Below, piece by piece: positions 49,704 to 59,319 of a stretch of 64,000 nucleotides of DNA (the first letter of the stretch is position 1; each line of letters starts with the position of its first letter). The stretch is from Crocinitomicaceae bacterium (GTDB taxonomy: Bacteria > Bacteroidota > Bacteroidia > Flavobacteriales_D > Crocinitomicaceae), in contig JADJYC010000006.1 in the NCBI GenBank assembly GCA_016719925.1, positions 124,001-188,000 of the forward strand, given 5' to 3'. Position numbers and translations under genes: made by a program. The notes beneath the pieces were generated by a model. The model saw only the letters and a program-made list of their open reading frames with translations. It was not told where the DNA came from and ran no database searches.

Positions 49704-50920
49704 TTAAATTGTCTTATCAAAGTCAAACCAATAATGCGTTCCGGTTGCATTTGATTCAAAAATGCAATGTCCGTTTAGTTGTTCAGTAAGTATAGTAATC
49801 AGGTCCAGTCCAAAACCAGTAGAACTTTCTGATGGTTCTTTCCATTTCCCATTATCGTGATAGTGAACTGAAAAATTTTGACGGATTCGTTTATCCGGAT
49901 ATTTATCATCCCCTTATCTTGATTGGCAAAGGCATATTTGTAAGAATTTGAGATTAGTTCATTGAGCAATAAACCAAGCGGAACAACTGTTTTGAGATCA
50001 ATTTCTTTCAGTGACGATTCAATATTAACACCAATTTCTTTTTCATTTTGAAAAATCAATTTGAGATCAGTTGCCATATCAGTCAGATAGGATTTTAATT
50101 CAATTCGTGCAATGTCTTTTTCCTGATATAGCCTTTGATGTATTGAAGACATTACCATTACGCGATTTATTGCTTCCGTAAATTGATCTTTCGTTTCCTG
50201 ATTTTTGATTTCACTTTGCTGTAGTCTGAGCAATGAGATTATAATCTGCAAATTGTTTTTTACCCTGTGATGAATTTCTTTGATCAATGCAATATTATCA
50301 TTGCTTTTTGCAAGTATCAGCTCATTCTGTTCTTGCAACTCAAGATTGGCCTTTCGGAGCTGATTATCAGAATGTTTTTGCATTAGCAGGAACTGATACA
50401 TAATAAACCCGACCACAAAAAAAACAACAAGCAGTTCTACAAAAGTTATCAGAGAAAATTTAAAGTCAAGAGGCTGCACCTCTCGGATATGCTCATTATG
50501 AACTAAAAAAATAAAATGAAAAGTTAATAATCCGTTAATTGCAAGAGTTGTAATACCCCAAAATCTCCCGAGCCCAATAAAAACAAGAAATGACACGACA
50601 AAAAGCCATAAGAAATCATTGTAATGGGGTGTAGCTAATGAATAGTTTATTGCAAAATGAGTTAAAGCAGAACCAACTACTCCGTAAAAAGCAAAAACGA
50701 GTTTATATTTTTTTACAGCCAACAAATAAATCAAACATGAAAGGCAAAGAATAAAAGCAGACAGGTAAGAAAATAAGGCATATTTGTCTTGTCCTATAAA
50801 TAAAACAGTGAGCAATAAAAAAAGGAAAGTAAAAAACAAGGTAAGCCTGTAGGCCATCAGAAATTTTCCTCGTTCTGAATATGAATCAAATATTATATGG
50901 GACGGCGAAAAAAAACTCAC
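49704..50920 (-). CDS. Membrane sensor histidine kinase, HisKA_2 type (second copy)
   Basis: Reconstructed protein of about 405 residues. Six or seven hydrophobic segments in residues 20-195, a coiled linker (SDNQLRKANLELQEQNELIL), H-box IHHRVKNNLQIIISLLRLQQ, N-box LLNELISNSYKYAFANQ, then after a break near 49875 H-Y-H-D-N-G-K-W-K and G-F-G-L-D-L-I-T-I-L-T-E-Q-L (G boxes) and T-H-Y-W-F-D-F. No receiver partner is adjacent. Two bases separate its stop from the glycosylasparaginase start, so it could share that operon. The domain plan matches the kinase at 32305-33509, but sequence identity looks modest outside the H-box. Confidence 0.88.
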
Positions 50921-50928
50921 TATATAAA

Positions 50929-51716
50929 CTAATACTCCTCTGAGTAAGGAAATTTCAAATGTCTCACGGATGTGCCGTTATTTTTGATTTCAAGCAAAGA
51001 GTTTATTCCAATTTCTACATGTTCTTTGACATAATTTTCTGTAACAATCTTGTCACTTTTTTCGGTTTTAACGCCGTCCGGAACCATGGGCTGATCTGAA
51101 ACGAGTAAAAGTGCACCTGTTGGAATTCTGTTAGCAAAACCGGTGATGAAAAGTGTAGCGGTTTCCATATCAATTGCCATTGCTCTGGTTTTCTCAGATA
51201 TTCTTTGAATTTATCATCATGTTCCCAAACCCGGCGGTTGGTTGTATAAACAGTACCAGTCCAGTAATCTCTTCCTGCTTCTCGGATAGTTGTTGAAACC
51301 GCGCGCTGGAAATTAAATGCAGGTAAAGCAGGAATGTCAGCAGGAAAATAATCATTGGATGTTCCTTCACCACGTATGGCCGCAATAGGAAGAACCAAAT
51401 CACCAATATTGGTTTTCTTTTTCAAACCGCCGCATTTACCTAAAAACAAACAGGCTTTTGGTTTAATTGCACTGAGCAAATCCATGATTGTAGCCGCATT
51501 TGCAGATCCCATGGTGAAGTTTATCATGGTTATACCATTTGCCGTGGCTATTGGCATTGCTTTGTCTTTTCCTTTGATTTCCACGTTGAATTTTTTTGCG
51601 AAAATTTCAAGGTATCCGCTGAAGTTTGTCAGCAGAATGTATTCACCAAACTCTTCAAGTTTAGCGCCAGTATATCTGGGTAACCAGTTATTTACAATTT
51701 CTTCTTTTGTATTCAT
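50929..51716 (-). CDS. amn: AMP nucleosidase
   Basis: Hydrolyses AMP to adenine and ribose-5-phosphate. About 262 residues, the compact Bacteroidota form without the long N-domain of the E. coli enzyme. Nucleoside-phosphorylase fold marks: MPIATANGITMINFTMGSANAATIMDLL, CLFLGKCGGLKKKTNIGDLVLP, AIRGEGTSNDYFP, TTNRRVWEHDDKF, the ribose-binding AIDMETATLF and LLLVSDQPM. A break near 51195 joins REYLRK(P-E-Q) to R-A-M-A-I-D-M-E-T. Start ATG 51716 (MNTKEEIV). Family members with purine-nucleoside phosphorylase activity are an alternative. Confidence 0.85.
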
Positions 51717-51733
51717 GTCAGGAATGAAGATAT

Positions 51734-51769
51734 AAAAAAACCCGGATTTCAAAAAGAATATCCGGGTTT
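51734..51769 (-). terminator. Rho-independent terminator after the Cys-rich lipoprotein
   Basis: Minus strand arms AAACCCGGAT (51769-51760) and ATCCGGGTTT (51747-51738), twelve-base loop, then a T run (51740-51734). It separates the Cys-rich lipoprotein from amn, so these are separate transcripts. Confidence 0.85.
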
Positions 51770-51788
51770 GATAATGATTTAATTACAA

Positions 51789-52148
51789 TTAATGTCCGCA
51801 CGCACCTTCTTCACAGGCACCTGGTTCACATCCATGACCATCGGTCAAAGTATCTTTATTGCATTTTGATTTATCACATTTTGTTGAGTCACATGCTCCC
51901 TCATGCGAACATTTTTTGCTGCAGCACGGTTTATCACAAGTTGTTTTATCGCATTTTCCGGCACAGTTTTTCTCACATTCCTGTTTGCATTTTTCCATAC
52001 ACTCAGGAGAGCATTTATCAGTACACTCATGCATTGCGATAAAATCAGTGGCGGTTGAATCAGTACCGGTTCCTTCATCAGATTGTCCGCTGCATGCTCC
52101 AAGAACCAATCCAAGTCCGAGGATAAATAAAAAGGCTAATTTTTTCAT
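51789..52148 (-). CDS. Cysteine-rich, metallothionein-like lipoprotein
   Basis: 119-residue lipoprotein from ATG 52148 (MKKLAFLFILGLGLVLGACSG), lipobox L-G-A-C. The mature part holds 17 further cysteines in about 80 residues, mostly as C-x3-C and C-x2-C (H-E-C-T-D-K-C, P-E-C-M-E-K-C-K-Q-E-C, K-P-C-C-S-K-K-C, G-H-G-C) with many Asp, Glu, Lys and several His, no aromatic residues in the core. The composition strongly suggests binding of soft metals at the cell surface. No family is recognised. The frame is intact, and it has its own terminator. Confidence 0.75.
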   Translation of the reverse strand: MKKLAFLFILGLGLVLGACSGQSDEGTGTDSTATDFIAMHECTDKCSPECMEKCKQECEKNCAGKCDKTTCDKPCCSKKCSHEGACDSTKCDKSKCNKDTLTDGHGCEPGACEEGACGH

Positions 52149-52242
52149 AGTAAATTCAATGTTTCTGGAGTAAAAGTAAATAAAATAATCTGATCCCCTA
52201 GTGAAGTTTTTCAACACACCTGCATAAATGTTGTCTGTTTTA

Positions 52243-52250
52243 TACCTTTG
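52243..52250 (+). promoter_or_regulatory. -7 promoter element for the AI-2E permease gene
   Basis: TACCTTTG is a perfect TAnnTTTG ending 20 bases before ATG 52271. The -33 position has no good TTG at about 20 bases. Confidence 0.4.
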
Positions 52251-52270
52251 AGTAATTAAATTGACCTGAA

Positions 52271-53293
52271 ATGATCCTTTCCAGAATGGCCTACCAATTA
52301 ATAGTCATAGCGCTTATATTGGCGGGTCTTTATCTTGGTCAGCATCTGATCATACCATTTATAATTGCGCTGGTTGTCTGGTATCTGCTGAATTCATTGG
52401 GCGATTTGTTTGGTAAAATTAAATTGGGCAGAAAATCTATGCCAAGAATATGGCAATTGATACTTGGTCTTGTTTTATTTCTGGTAGTGAGTTTCATGAT
52501 CATCCAACTAGTGATTGCAAATTTTGAGGTATTCGAAAAATCTTATCCTGTATATCATAACAACTTTATAAATCTGACAGAAACAATTTCTGAAAAATAT
52601 AAGGTTGATCTTTCCTCAGTAAAACTGGAAGACAACTTTAATCTGCCTACATTGCTTGCTGGTGCTGTTGATTCTTCACTTGGCTTTGTTGCAAGTTTCT
52701 TTCTTGTATTGCTGTATGTGATTTTTTTGCTTCTGGAACAGCAGATTTTTCAGCAAAAAATAAAATTGATTTTCAATGAAAGAACAGAGTATGTTAAGTT
52801 TTTGGGAATTGTAAAAAAGGTAGATGAGTCTATTCATTCTTATGTGACTATAAAAACCAGTCTGTGTTTTTTGGGGGGTGCATTAAGCTATATCTTACTA
52901 TTAATAATGCAGGTTGATTTTGCCTTTTTGTGGGCTTTTTTGATTTTCCTTTTTAATTTCATTCCTATTATCGGAGCATTTATTGGTGTTTTGTTTCCTT
53001 CCTTGATTGCAATACTTCAGTTTGGAACATGGCTTGAACCCGTGCTGGTAATTTCATTGCTAACTGCTATTCAGTTGGTGATTGGAAATTTTGTGGAGCC
53101 TAAAATACTCGGCACAAAATTAAATCTCAGTCCGCTTGTAGTTATAATTTCGTTGTCTTTTTGGGGAGCGTTATGGGGAGTGGCGGGCATGTTTCTCTGT
53201 GTGCCTATAACTGTAATGCTAATGATTGTTTTTGGACAATTCAAAGAAACAAAAAACATCGCTATCCTTCTTTCAGGGGGCAGGGGAGTGTAA
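52271..53293 (+). CDS. AI-2E transporter family (PerM/TqsA) membrane protein
   Basis: 340-residue polytopic protein with about seven to eight membrane segments (LIVIALILAGLYLG, LIIPFIIALVVWYLL, ILGLVLFLVVSFMIIQLVI, FVASFFLVLLYVIFLLL, then FLGGALSYILLLIMQVDFAFLWAFLIFLFNFIPIIGAFIGVLFP with the family P-x-I-G motif, and VEPKILGTKLNLSPLVVIISL). The P-K-I-L/V-G motif in VEPKILG is diagnostic. Family members include exporters of AI-2 and Na+/H+ antiporters, so the substrate is open. The frame is intact. Confidence 0.9.
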   Translation: MILSRMAYQLIVIALILAGLYLGQHLIIPFIIALVVWYLLNSLGDLFGKIKLGRKSMPRIWQLILGLVLFLVVSFMIIQLVIANFEVFEKSYPVYHNNFINLTETISEKYKVDLSSVKLEDNFNLPTLLAGAVDSSLGFVASFFLVLLYVIFLLLEQQIFQQKIKLIFNERTEYVKFLGIVKKVDESIHSYVTIKTSLCFLGGALSYILLLIMQVDFAFLWAFLIFLFNFIPIIGAFIGVLFPSLIAILQFGTWLEPVLVISLLTAIQLVIGNFVEPKILGTKLNLSPLVVIISLSFWGALWGVAGMFLCVPITVMLMIVFGQFKETKNIAILLSGGRGV

Positions 53294-54184
53294 TCAAATT
53301 ACATCTATTTTCTCTTTATTGTTTTCAAACTGCTTTAAGATTTGTTCAGCATTGTGCCGGGTTAATTTGAAATTATTCAGAATAATATCAACATGTCTGG
53401 TACCCTTTCCCTGGCCTTCAATAAAAATTTTCTCCAATGTCAGATAAGCAAAATCTTCATTTTCCAGATAAAACAAATGCGCCTTGGTATGTCTCAAACC
53501 ATCTCCTTTTTTGAGATTATTCAATGCCACAAGAGGATCTGCTTTCAAATCATCCAGTATATAAGCACTCCCTGTTAGAGACTCAAAATCTTTGAACAAT
53601 GTGTATTTTTTAAACCACCTGAGCTGATTCTCTGAATAAGGGTAAGCCTTTGTACGGTATACTAAAATGACCGGAATAGTTACGAAAATTCCAAATTCCA
53701 GCAACCAAACTAATGTGAGTGTAAATCCGCTTACCGTCATTCCAAACATACTCCACATTCCGTAATGGTTGATTTGTCCAATCCAGTAAAATAAATCTCC
53801 CGGATGCAGCAAGAGTTCCAATCCTGACAGAAACTCTTCTAAAGAAGGTGCATGACCTTTGTAAGCATAAACCACATATGCAATCCACTGAAAAATAGTA
53901 AAAATAACTCCAATAAAAATCGCCTGCATAATTTTGTTATTCCGATTTCTGTTTTTTGATAATCTTGAAGCTATTTTAACGCACAATCCTAAACCAGTTG
54001 CAACAGTAAGAGCAATTATAAAATTGAAGTAAACGATTGGAATAAGAGTAACAACCAGTGTGTAGAGATATCCCGCGAAAACAGCAATCAACAGATATAA
54101 GGCCAATGATAATACAAAACCTGTCAAATCATATTTTCCTGATTCCTGATAAAACAAATCATCTGAATTTTCTTTCATAATCAC
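53294..54184 (-). CDS. Hypothetical multi-spanning membrane protein
   Basis: 296-residue protein with four to five hydrophobic segments (FVLSLALYLLIAVFAGYLY, VTLIPIVYFNFIIALTV, IMQAIFIGVIFTIFQWIAYVVYAY, WSMFGMTVSGFTLTLVWLLEFG, IFVTIPVILVY) and a soluble C-terminal third that contains TPR-like or helical text (DDLKADPLVALNNLKKGDGLRH). No family recognised. It starts within 4 bases of the recQ stop and is convergent with the AI-2E gene. The frame is intact. Confidence 0.65.
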   Translation of the reverse strand: MIMKENSDDLFYQESGKYDLTGFVLSLALYLLIAVFAGYLYTLVVTLIPIVYFNFIIALTVATGLGLCVKIASRLSKNRNRNNKIMQAIFIGVIFTIFQWIAYVVYAYKGHAPSLEEFLSGLELLLHPGDLFYWIGQINHYGMWSMFGMTVSGFTLTLVWLLEFGIFVTIPVILVYRTKAYPYSENQLRWFKKYTLFKDFESLTGSAYILDDLKADPLVALNNLKKGDGLRHTKAHLFYLENEDFAYLTLEKIFIEGQGKGTRHVDIILNNFKLTRHNAEQILKQFENNKEKIDVI

Positions 54185-56289
54185 GTATTTGATTCTGTAC
54201 TGATAATCGTTAACGCCAAACCAATTTTACGATATTCAATTTCGCCGTTTAACGCCTCATAAATAGGTTTAAGCTGCTGACTGTTATTTAGTTTTTTTCT
54301 TACTTCCTTCACCCGGTTTACATCATATTCTGAGACATACTTATTCAGGTTTACCGGCTTTCCATCTTCATACAATCTGGCTAAATGTCCGTATATTGTT
54401 TCAACAGACATCGAGCGTTGTTCAGCAATTTTTTCAATGGACAGACCTTGTACATACAGGTCAAAAGTTTTTTCAAAGGTGGATCTTTTGTCTTTGACAA
54501 CAGGCGTTTCTACTGTTCCGATTATTTCAATCAACGTCTCTCCAAACTTTTCCAGTTTGGTTTGTCCCATTCCCTGAACTTCTTTTAATTCAGCAAGGTT
54601 TTGAGGTTTTCTCTGAACTATTTCATTCAATGTTGAGTCATGAAATATAACATAAGCCGGCACTTGGTTTTCAATAGCAACCTGTTTGCGCCATAGTTTC
54701 AATTCCTGCAGCAACTGATCTTCAGCTGAAACCTGAGGATTTGTTTTACGTGATTTTTTTCCAGGTTTTTCTTTTTCAGCATATTCAGACAGATGCACTT
54801 TGAGTATTCCTTTTAATACCTCTGTTGAAGTTTCGGTAAGCTTCAGGTAAAAATGTTCATCATAAGCAACTTCAATAAAACCCTGATTGATGAGTTGATT
54901 CAGATAGTGCTGCCATTGCGCGAAACTAAAAGCTTTACCTGCGCCATATGTTTTGATCTGATTCAGTTTTTTTTCATGTATTTCCATTGTATCAGCACCT
55001 CTTACAACTCCAATTATCAGGTTGATTCCGGCCTTTTGATTACAGCGTGAAATTGCAGAAAGCGCAATCTGGGCAATTTCTGTTCCATCAAAACTGTAGG
55101 CGGTTGTGAGCAATTATCACAATTTCCGCAAGGTTCAGTGATCGATTCTCCAAAGTAAGAAAGAATAATATTTCTCCGGCAGCTGGCTGCTTCGCCGTAA
55201 TGCACCATTCTTCGGATTTTCTCCTGATAGACTTCTTTAAAATCTGAATCTTTTACAAAATCATTCAGCAGAATGATGTCCCGGTAATTATAATAAAGAA
55301 CCGTGTCGGCAGGCAATCCATCACGACCGGCACGACCGATTTCCTGATAATATCCTTCTATGTTTTTTGGCAAATTATTGTGAATAATCCACCTTACATT
55401 TGACTTGTCAATGCCCATTCCAAAAGCAATTGTTGCGCATATTACGGCATATTGGTCTCTTATAAATCCATCTTGAATTTCTTCTCTGTCAGATGAAGCA
55501 AGACCTGCGTGATAATATTTGGAAGTAATTCCGTTCTGATTAAAAAACTGTGACCATTCTTCAGTTTCTTTTCTGGAAAGACAATAAAAAATACCGGCTT
55601 CCCCCTGACGTTCATGAATGAATTCAAGAATTTCTTTTTCCTTTTTTGATTTTGGAACCTGTGGTCTCACATTCAATGAAAGATTATTTCTCTGAAAGGA
55701 CGCGAGAAAAAAGCTGCTGATTTCTGAGTCCGAGTTTGTCTGAAATATCTTTGCGCGTTATCTTGTCAGCCGTTGCTGTTACTGCCATCATTGGCGCATT
55801 CGGAAAATAGTCACGCAATGAATGAATCTGCTGATATTCAGGTCTGAAATCATGCCCCCACATGGAAACACAATGGGCCTCATCGACAACAAGCAGCGAA
55901 ATCTTTAATTTTCTCAACCAGGTTTTTATAGAATTGACAAGTGTTTCAGGTGCTATATAGAGCAATTTTAATTTCCCCTCAAAACAATCATCAATGATGC
56001 GGGATTTTTCAAATTCAGAGAGAGAACTATTCACAAATTCTGCAGGAACCCCGTTAGCCTTCAGAGTATCCACCTGATCTTTCATTAAAGAAATCAATGG
56101 AGAAACTACTAATGTCAAATCTGGTAATAGGAGGGAAGGAATCTGAAAACAAATTGATTTTCCTCCGCCCGTTGGCATAATTACCAGTGCATCCTGACCA
56201 CTGATCACATGCTCAATTATCTCTCTCTGCAATGGTCTGAAAGATGTGTAACCAAAATAATCTTTCAGAATTCTGTCCGGTGTAATCAT
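54181..56289 (-). CDS. recQ: ATP-dependent DNA helicase RecQ
   Basis: Superfamily 2 helicase, about 702 residues after repair. Helicase core: Walker A LVIMPTGGGKSICFQIP, LVVSPLISLMKDQV, DEAH box VVDEAHCVSMWGHDFRPEY, AVTATADKIT; second half GIFYCLSRKETEEW, YYHAGLASSDRE, ICATIAFGMGIDKSNVRWIIH, YYQEIGRAGRDG (motif VI); zinc-binding cysteines ASCRR and CGNCDNC; HRDC domain (FHDSTLNEIVQRKPQNLAELKEVQGMG); and a C-terminal helix-turn-helix (EKIAEQRSMSVETIYGHLARL). Breaks near 55685 and 55100. Usual Bacteroidota form. Upstream, 56333-56358 holds two DnaA-box-like nonamers. Confidence 0.95.
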
Positions 56290-56332
56290 GGACCAAAACT
56301 ATGTATAATTAAAGGTTTGCACACTCTGATTT

Positions 56333-56358
56333 TTATCCACAAATCGAATTGTGGATTA
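56333..56358. other. Pair of inverted DnaA-box-like nonamers upstream of recQ
   Basis: TTATCCACA at 56333-56341 is a perfect DnaA box, and TGTGGATTA at 56350-56358 is its inverse with one mismatch; the two face each other across eight bases and can also form a hairpin. Found in a 190-base AT-rich spacer. Two boxes alone are too few for a replication origin. Confidence 0.35.
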
Positions 56359-56479
56359 TTGTTAGTTTGTGTTAGTTGATTGATTTTATTGACCTATGAA
56401 TAGATTATTGGTTCAGTTAAACCAAGTTTTGAAAATGATAATTTAAAGAAATCAACAGGATGTGAACCACCTTTTTCTT

Positions 56480-56875
56480 TTACTGAAGTACGCCTAAACT
56501 GTCCAACTCTTCTGTTGATATGGATGGTGGCACTATGCCCTTAAGCATTTTGGTAATGGCGAATTCTGCAGTTTTTTCAGCATTCTCCATTGATGAAAAC
56601 CTTTGTTGCCCTGAACAGCAGGAATGTGTGGCTGATGTATGAAGAGTTTTCCGTATTCATAGATATCATATCCCCAGCCTGTGCCGGGTGTTTCAAAAGT
56701 TTAAAAGGAGTATTTGATTTCTAATCCGGAAATAACAGAAGCAGAATCCGGTTCAATTATTTCAGGAATTTGTTTTTACAACAGTGTCTTTTATATCATC
56801 CTGAATAGCATCAAGACCATTGTTTTCAGTGCATCCAACAAGAATAAACAAACCGAAAAGATACGTCAGTTTCAT
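56480..56875 (-). CDS. DUF4907 lipoprotein next to the Kelch genes
   Basis: Reconstructed protein of about 130 residues. Signal with lipobox L-V-G-C-T (M-K-L-T-Y-L-F-G-L-F-I-L-V-G-C-T), an acidic linker, then the DUF4907 body: T-P-G-T-G-W-G-Y-D-I-Y-E-Y-G-K-L, H-Q-P-H-I-P-A-V-Q-G-N-K-G-F, A-I-T-K-M-L-K-G and P-S-I-S-T-E-E-L. Breaks near 56775, 56700 and 56595. It starts inside the stop codon of the first Kelch gene (4-base overlap), so they are transcribed together. The function of DUF4907 is unknown; the W-G-Y-D-I-Y and H-Q-P motifs are why I name it. Confidence 0.7.
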
Positions 56876-58074
56876 TGAATAAGAACGGAGCATGAATGTG
56901 AATTTGAACCGTTGGTCAAAACTACAAAATAGTGTCCTTTTTCAATTTCAGAAAATGAACATGTAAATTGATTTGAAGCAGTTTTTTCAAACCTGAATTT
57001 ATCAGTTACATTTCTTCCATCAGATGAGAACACGGCCATGGAAATCAAATCAGATGCATCATTCAAAGATATTTTAAAACTTTCTGAAGCAGGATTTGGA
57101 AACAAGTTTGCTTCTAATTTTAATTCAGAATCTACGCTCAGCAAAGGCAGGTATTCATAAAAATCATCAAACAAATCTCCGTTGTAACCGGTTCCGACAA
57201 ATGCCCTTCCCTGAACAACCACGGCAATTGCCTGACATCTTCCGGGACCAGGAAAATTAGCACGTTGAGTCCAAGTGTCTGAAAAGAAATTATACTCCCA
57301 GGTATCTTTTTTATAGGTAAATGTATTGTCTTCTCCTAAAGCGATAAAAGCAGTAGGGAAGAGGCCAAATCCAACTGCGCCATGTCTTGGTGTTCCAGGG
57401 AAATCAGATTTTTGAACCCATGAATCAGTCAACGGATAATAACACCAGAAATCATTGGTGTATGAAGAAGCATCAGCACCGGTTCCAACATATCCTTGTC
57501 CACCCATTGCAAATCCAACGGCATCTCTTCTTGCTGTTCCTGGAAAACTTTGAACTGCTGTCCATGTATTGGTGGCCTGATCATAAGAATAAAAATCATT
57601 CATCAAACCAGATGCAGCCTGTCCTGTTCCAACATAAGCAATGCCATCTATTACAAAAGCAACAGCTTCTCTTCTGGCTTCTCCTTCAAAATCTGCAACC
57701 TGTGTCCATGCATTCGAAACCGGATCATATTTCCATAAATCCTGAAAATAATCGACACTACCGGTGCCCAATCCACAGAAGCCATATCCACCTGCATTGA
57801 AAGCAATGGCAGAACCTCTGTTCAAACCATCTCCTGCAATTCCGCCCAAACTTTCTTCGTCATCCCAGTCGTCCTGACCGATATCATAAGAATACATGCT
57901 GCGTTTAAATCCAAATTCATCTAATCCCGTAAGCAAGTATGCATCATCATTTAAAGTAAAAACACAAGCTGAAGATTTTCCCGGACCATTTACTGAATCA
58001 CATTGTATCCATGAGTTCTGCCCAAAAGCCGAAATTGAAATAACAAAAAACAGGAATGACAAATTCTTTTTCAT
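56872..58074 (-). CDS. Kelch-repeat secreted protein with T9SS sorting domain (copy 1)
   Basis: 400-residue secreted beta-propeller. Signal peptide MKKNLSFLFFVISISAFGQN (ATG 58074 chosen; an upstream start at 58104 would overlap the next gene). Six Kelch blades follow with the recurring pattern W-x-Q/K-x-x-F-P-G-x-x-R-x-x-A-V-G-F and G-Y-V-G-T-G-x-D (e.g. FPGTARRDAVGFAMGGQGYVGTG). Residues about 315-400 form the T9SS domain: NLFPNPASESFKI, LISMAVFSSDGRNV, KGHYFVVLTN. Stop overlaps the DUF4907 gene by 4 bases. Frame intact. Ligand unknown. Confidence 0.85.
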   Translation of the reverse strand: MKKNLSFLFFVISISAFGQNSWIQCDSVNGPGKSSACVFTLNDDAYLLTGLDEFGFKRSMYSYDIGQDDWDDEESLGGIAGDGLNRGSAIAFNAGGYGFCGLGTGSVDYFQDLWKYDPVSNAWTQVADFEGEARREAVAFVIDGIAYVGTGQAASGLMNDFYSYDQATNTWTAVQSFPGTARRDAVGFAMGGQGYVGTGADASSYTNDFWCYYPLTDSWVQKSDFPGTPRHGAVGFGLFPTAFIALGEDNTFTYKKDTWEYNFFSDTWTQRANFPGPGRCQAIAVVVQGRAFVGTGYNGDLFDDFYEYLPLLSVDSELKLEANLFPNPASESFKISLNDASDLISMAVFSSDGRNVTDKFRFEKTASNQFTCSFSEIEKGHYFVVLTNGSNSHSCSVLIQ

Positions 58075-58075
58075 T

Positions 58076-59299
58076 TTAACCAAAGATGAATTGTGATTTT
58101 GCAATTACGGATTGATTTGAATCGAGTATTAAAACAAAATAATTACCTGCTGTCAGATTGTTTCTTTCAATACTCATGGTCTGACTGCTTACAGTATATT
58201 TTTCAACGATTTGTCCAGAATTATTTATCAAAATGATTGAATGCGCATCAGATTCATTTTGCAAATAAATATTTACACGTTCTATAGCAGGATTCGGATA
58301 AAAAGAAATAGTCAGACTTTGCTCTTCAATTGCCAGCGGCATGGCAGGAGTGTATTCATAAAAACTCTTTTTGATTCCTGACGATCCTTTACCTATTCCG
58401 GCATATCCTTTGTTTCCGATGCTGAATGCAATTCCATTTCTTCTTCCTCCGCCGGGAATATTTGATTTGATATTCCATGAATCAGTGTAAGGGTTGTATT
58501 GCCATAATTCATCTTTAAATCCGCCATCAGCTCCAAAAATAACAAAGCCTCTGCTGCCCAAAGTAAATGAACTAGCCGCACCCCGTTCATCACCTGGTAA
58601 ATTAGATTTTTGCTCCCATACATTGGTTGAAGGATCATATTCCCACCAGTCTTTTCTATACAAATCCTGATCAATTCCCATTCCCACATATCCTTTGTTA
58701 TTGATAGAAAGTGCAGTTACTGCATATCTGACTCCTCCGGGAAAATTTGCTCGCTGCGACCAGCTGTCTGTAGATGGTTTGTATTCCCACAAATCAAAGG
58801 CATATGCACTGGGACCATATTTACCGCAAGTAACATATCCTTTATTATCAGCGACAAAAGATCCTGCATAATAAACTCCAAATCCGCCGGCCCCCGGATA
58901 ATTTGCTTTTTGAGTCCAGCCATTTGTTAATGGGTCATATTCCCAAAAATCAACTAAAATGGTTCCTAAAAAAGACTCTGAACTATCTATTCCTGTGCCA
59001 ACGTATCCTTTGTTTTCAAGTGCAAAACCAATGGCATTTCTTCTGGTAGAAGCTGGTAAATTTGCCATTTGTGACCAGGTATCAGTCAAGGGATCATATC
59101 TCCATAAATCATTGTAGGTAACATTGTTGGTGTCTTCACCGGTTGCTACATATCCATATTCTCCTATTGAAAACGCCACAGCCCTTTCTCTTTTCAACGC
59201 TCCGAAATCTGCTTTTTTAGTCCAGCTGTTTGGTGTTTGCCCCATAACCAGAAAAGAACAGCAGAACAGAATCAGAAATAAAATAGTTTGGGATCGCAT
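58076..59299 (-). CDS. Kelch-repeat secreted protein with T9SS sorting domain (copy 2)
   Basis: 407 residues, signal peptide MRSQTILFLILFCCSFLVMG, about six Kelch blades (WTKKADFGALKRERAVAFS, LWRYDPLTDTWSQM, GYVGTGIDSSESF, FWEYDPLTNGWTQKANYPG, SDLWEYKPSTDSWSQRANFPG type motifs) and a C-terminal T9SS domain (ISFYPNPAIERVNI, SIILINNSGQIV, TAGNYFVLIL). It is the nearest relative of copy 1 in blade sequence; the two probably arose by tandem duplication. The frame is intact. One base separates its stop from copy 1. Confidence 0.85.
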   Translation of the reverse strand: MRSQTILFLILFCCSFLVMGQTPNSWTKKADFGALKRERAVAFSIGEYGYVATGEDTNNVTYNDLWRYDPLTDTWSQMANLPASTRRNAIGFALENKGYVGTGIDSSESFLGTILVDFWEYDPLTNGWTQKANYPGAGGFGVYYAGSFVADNKGYVTCGKYGPSAYAFDLWEYKPSTDSWSQRANFPGGVRYAVTALSINNKGYVGMGIDQDLYRKDWWEYDPSTNVWEQKSNLPGDERGAASSFTLGSRGFVIFGADGGFKDELWQYNPYTDSWNIKSNIPGGGRRNGIAFSIGNKGYAGIGKGSSGIKKSFYEYTPAMPLAIEEQSLTISFYPNPAIERVNIYLQNESDAHSIILINNSGQIVEKYTVSSQTMSIERNNLTAGNYFVLILDSNQSVIAKSQFIFG

Positions 59300-59319
59300 A
59301 ATCTTATCTTTTGCCGGAC

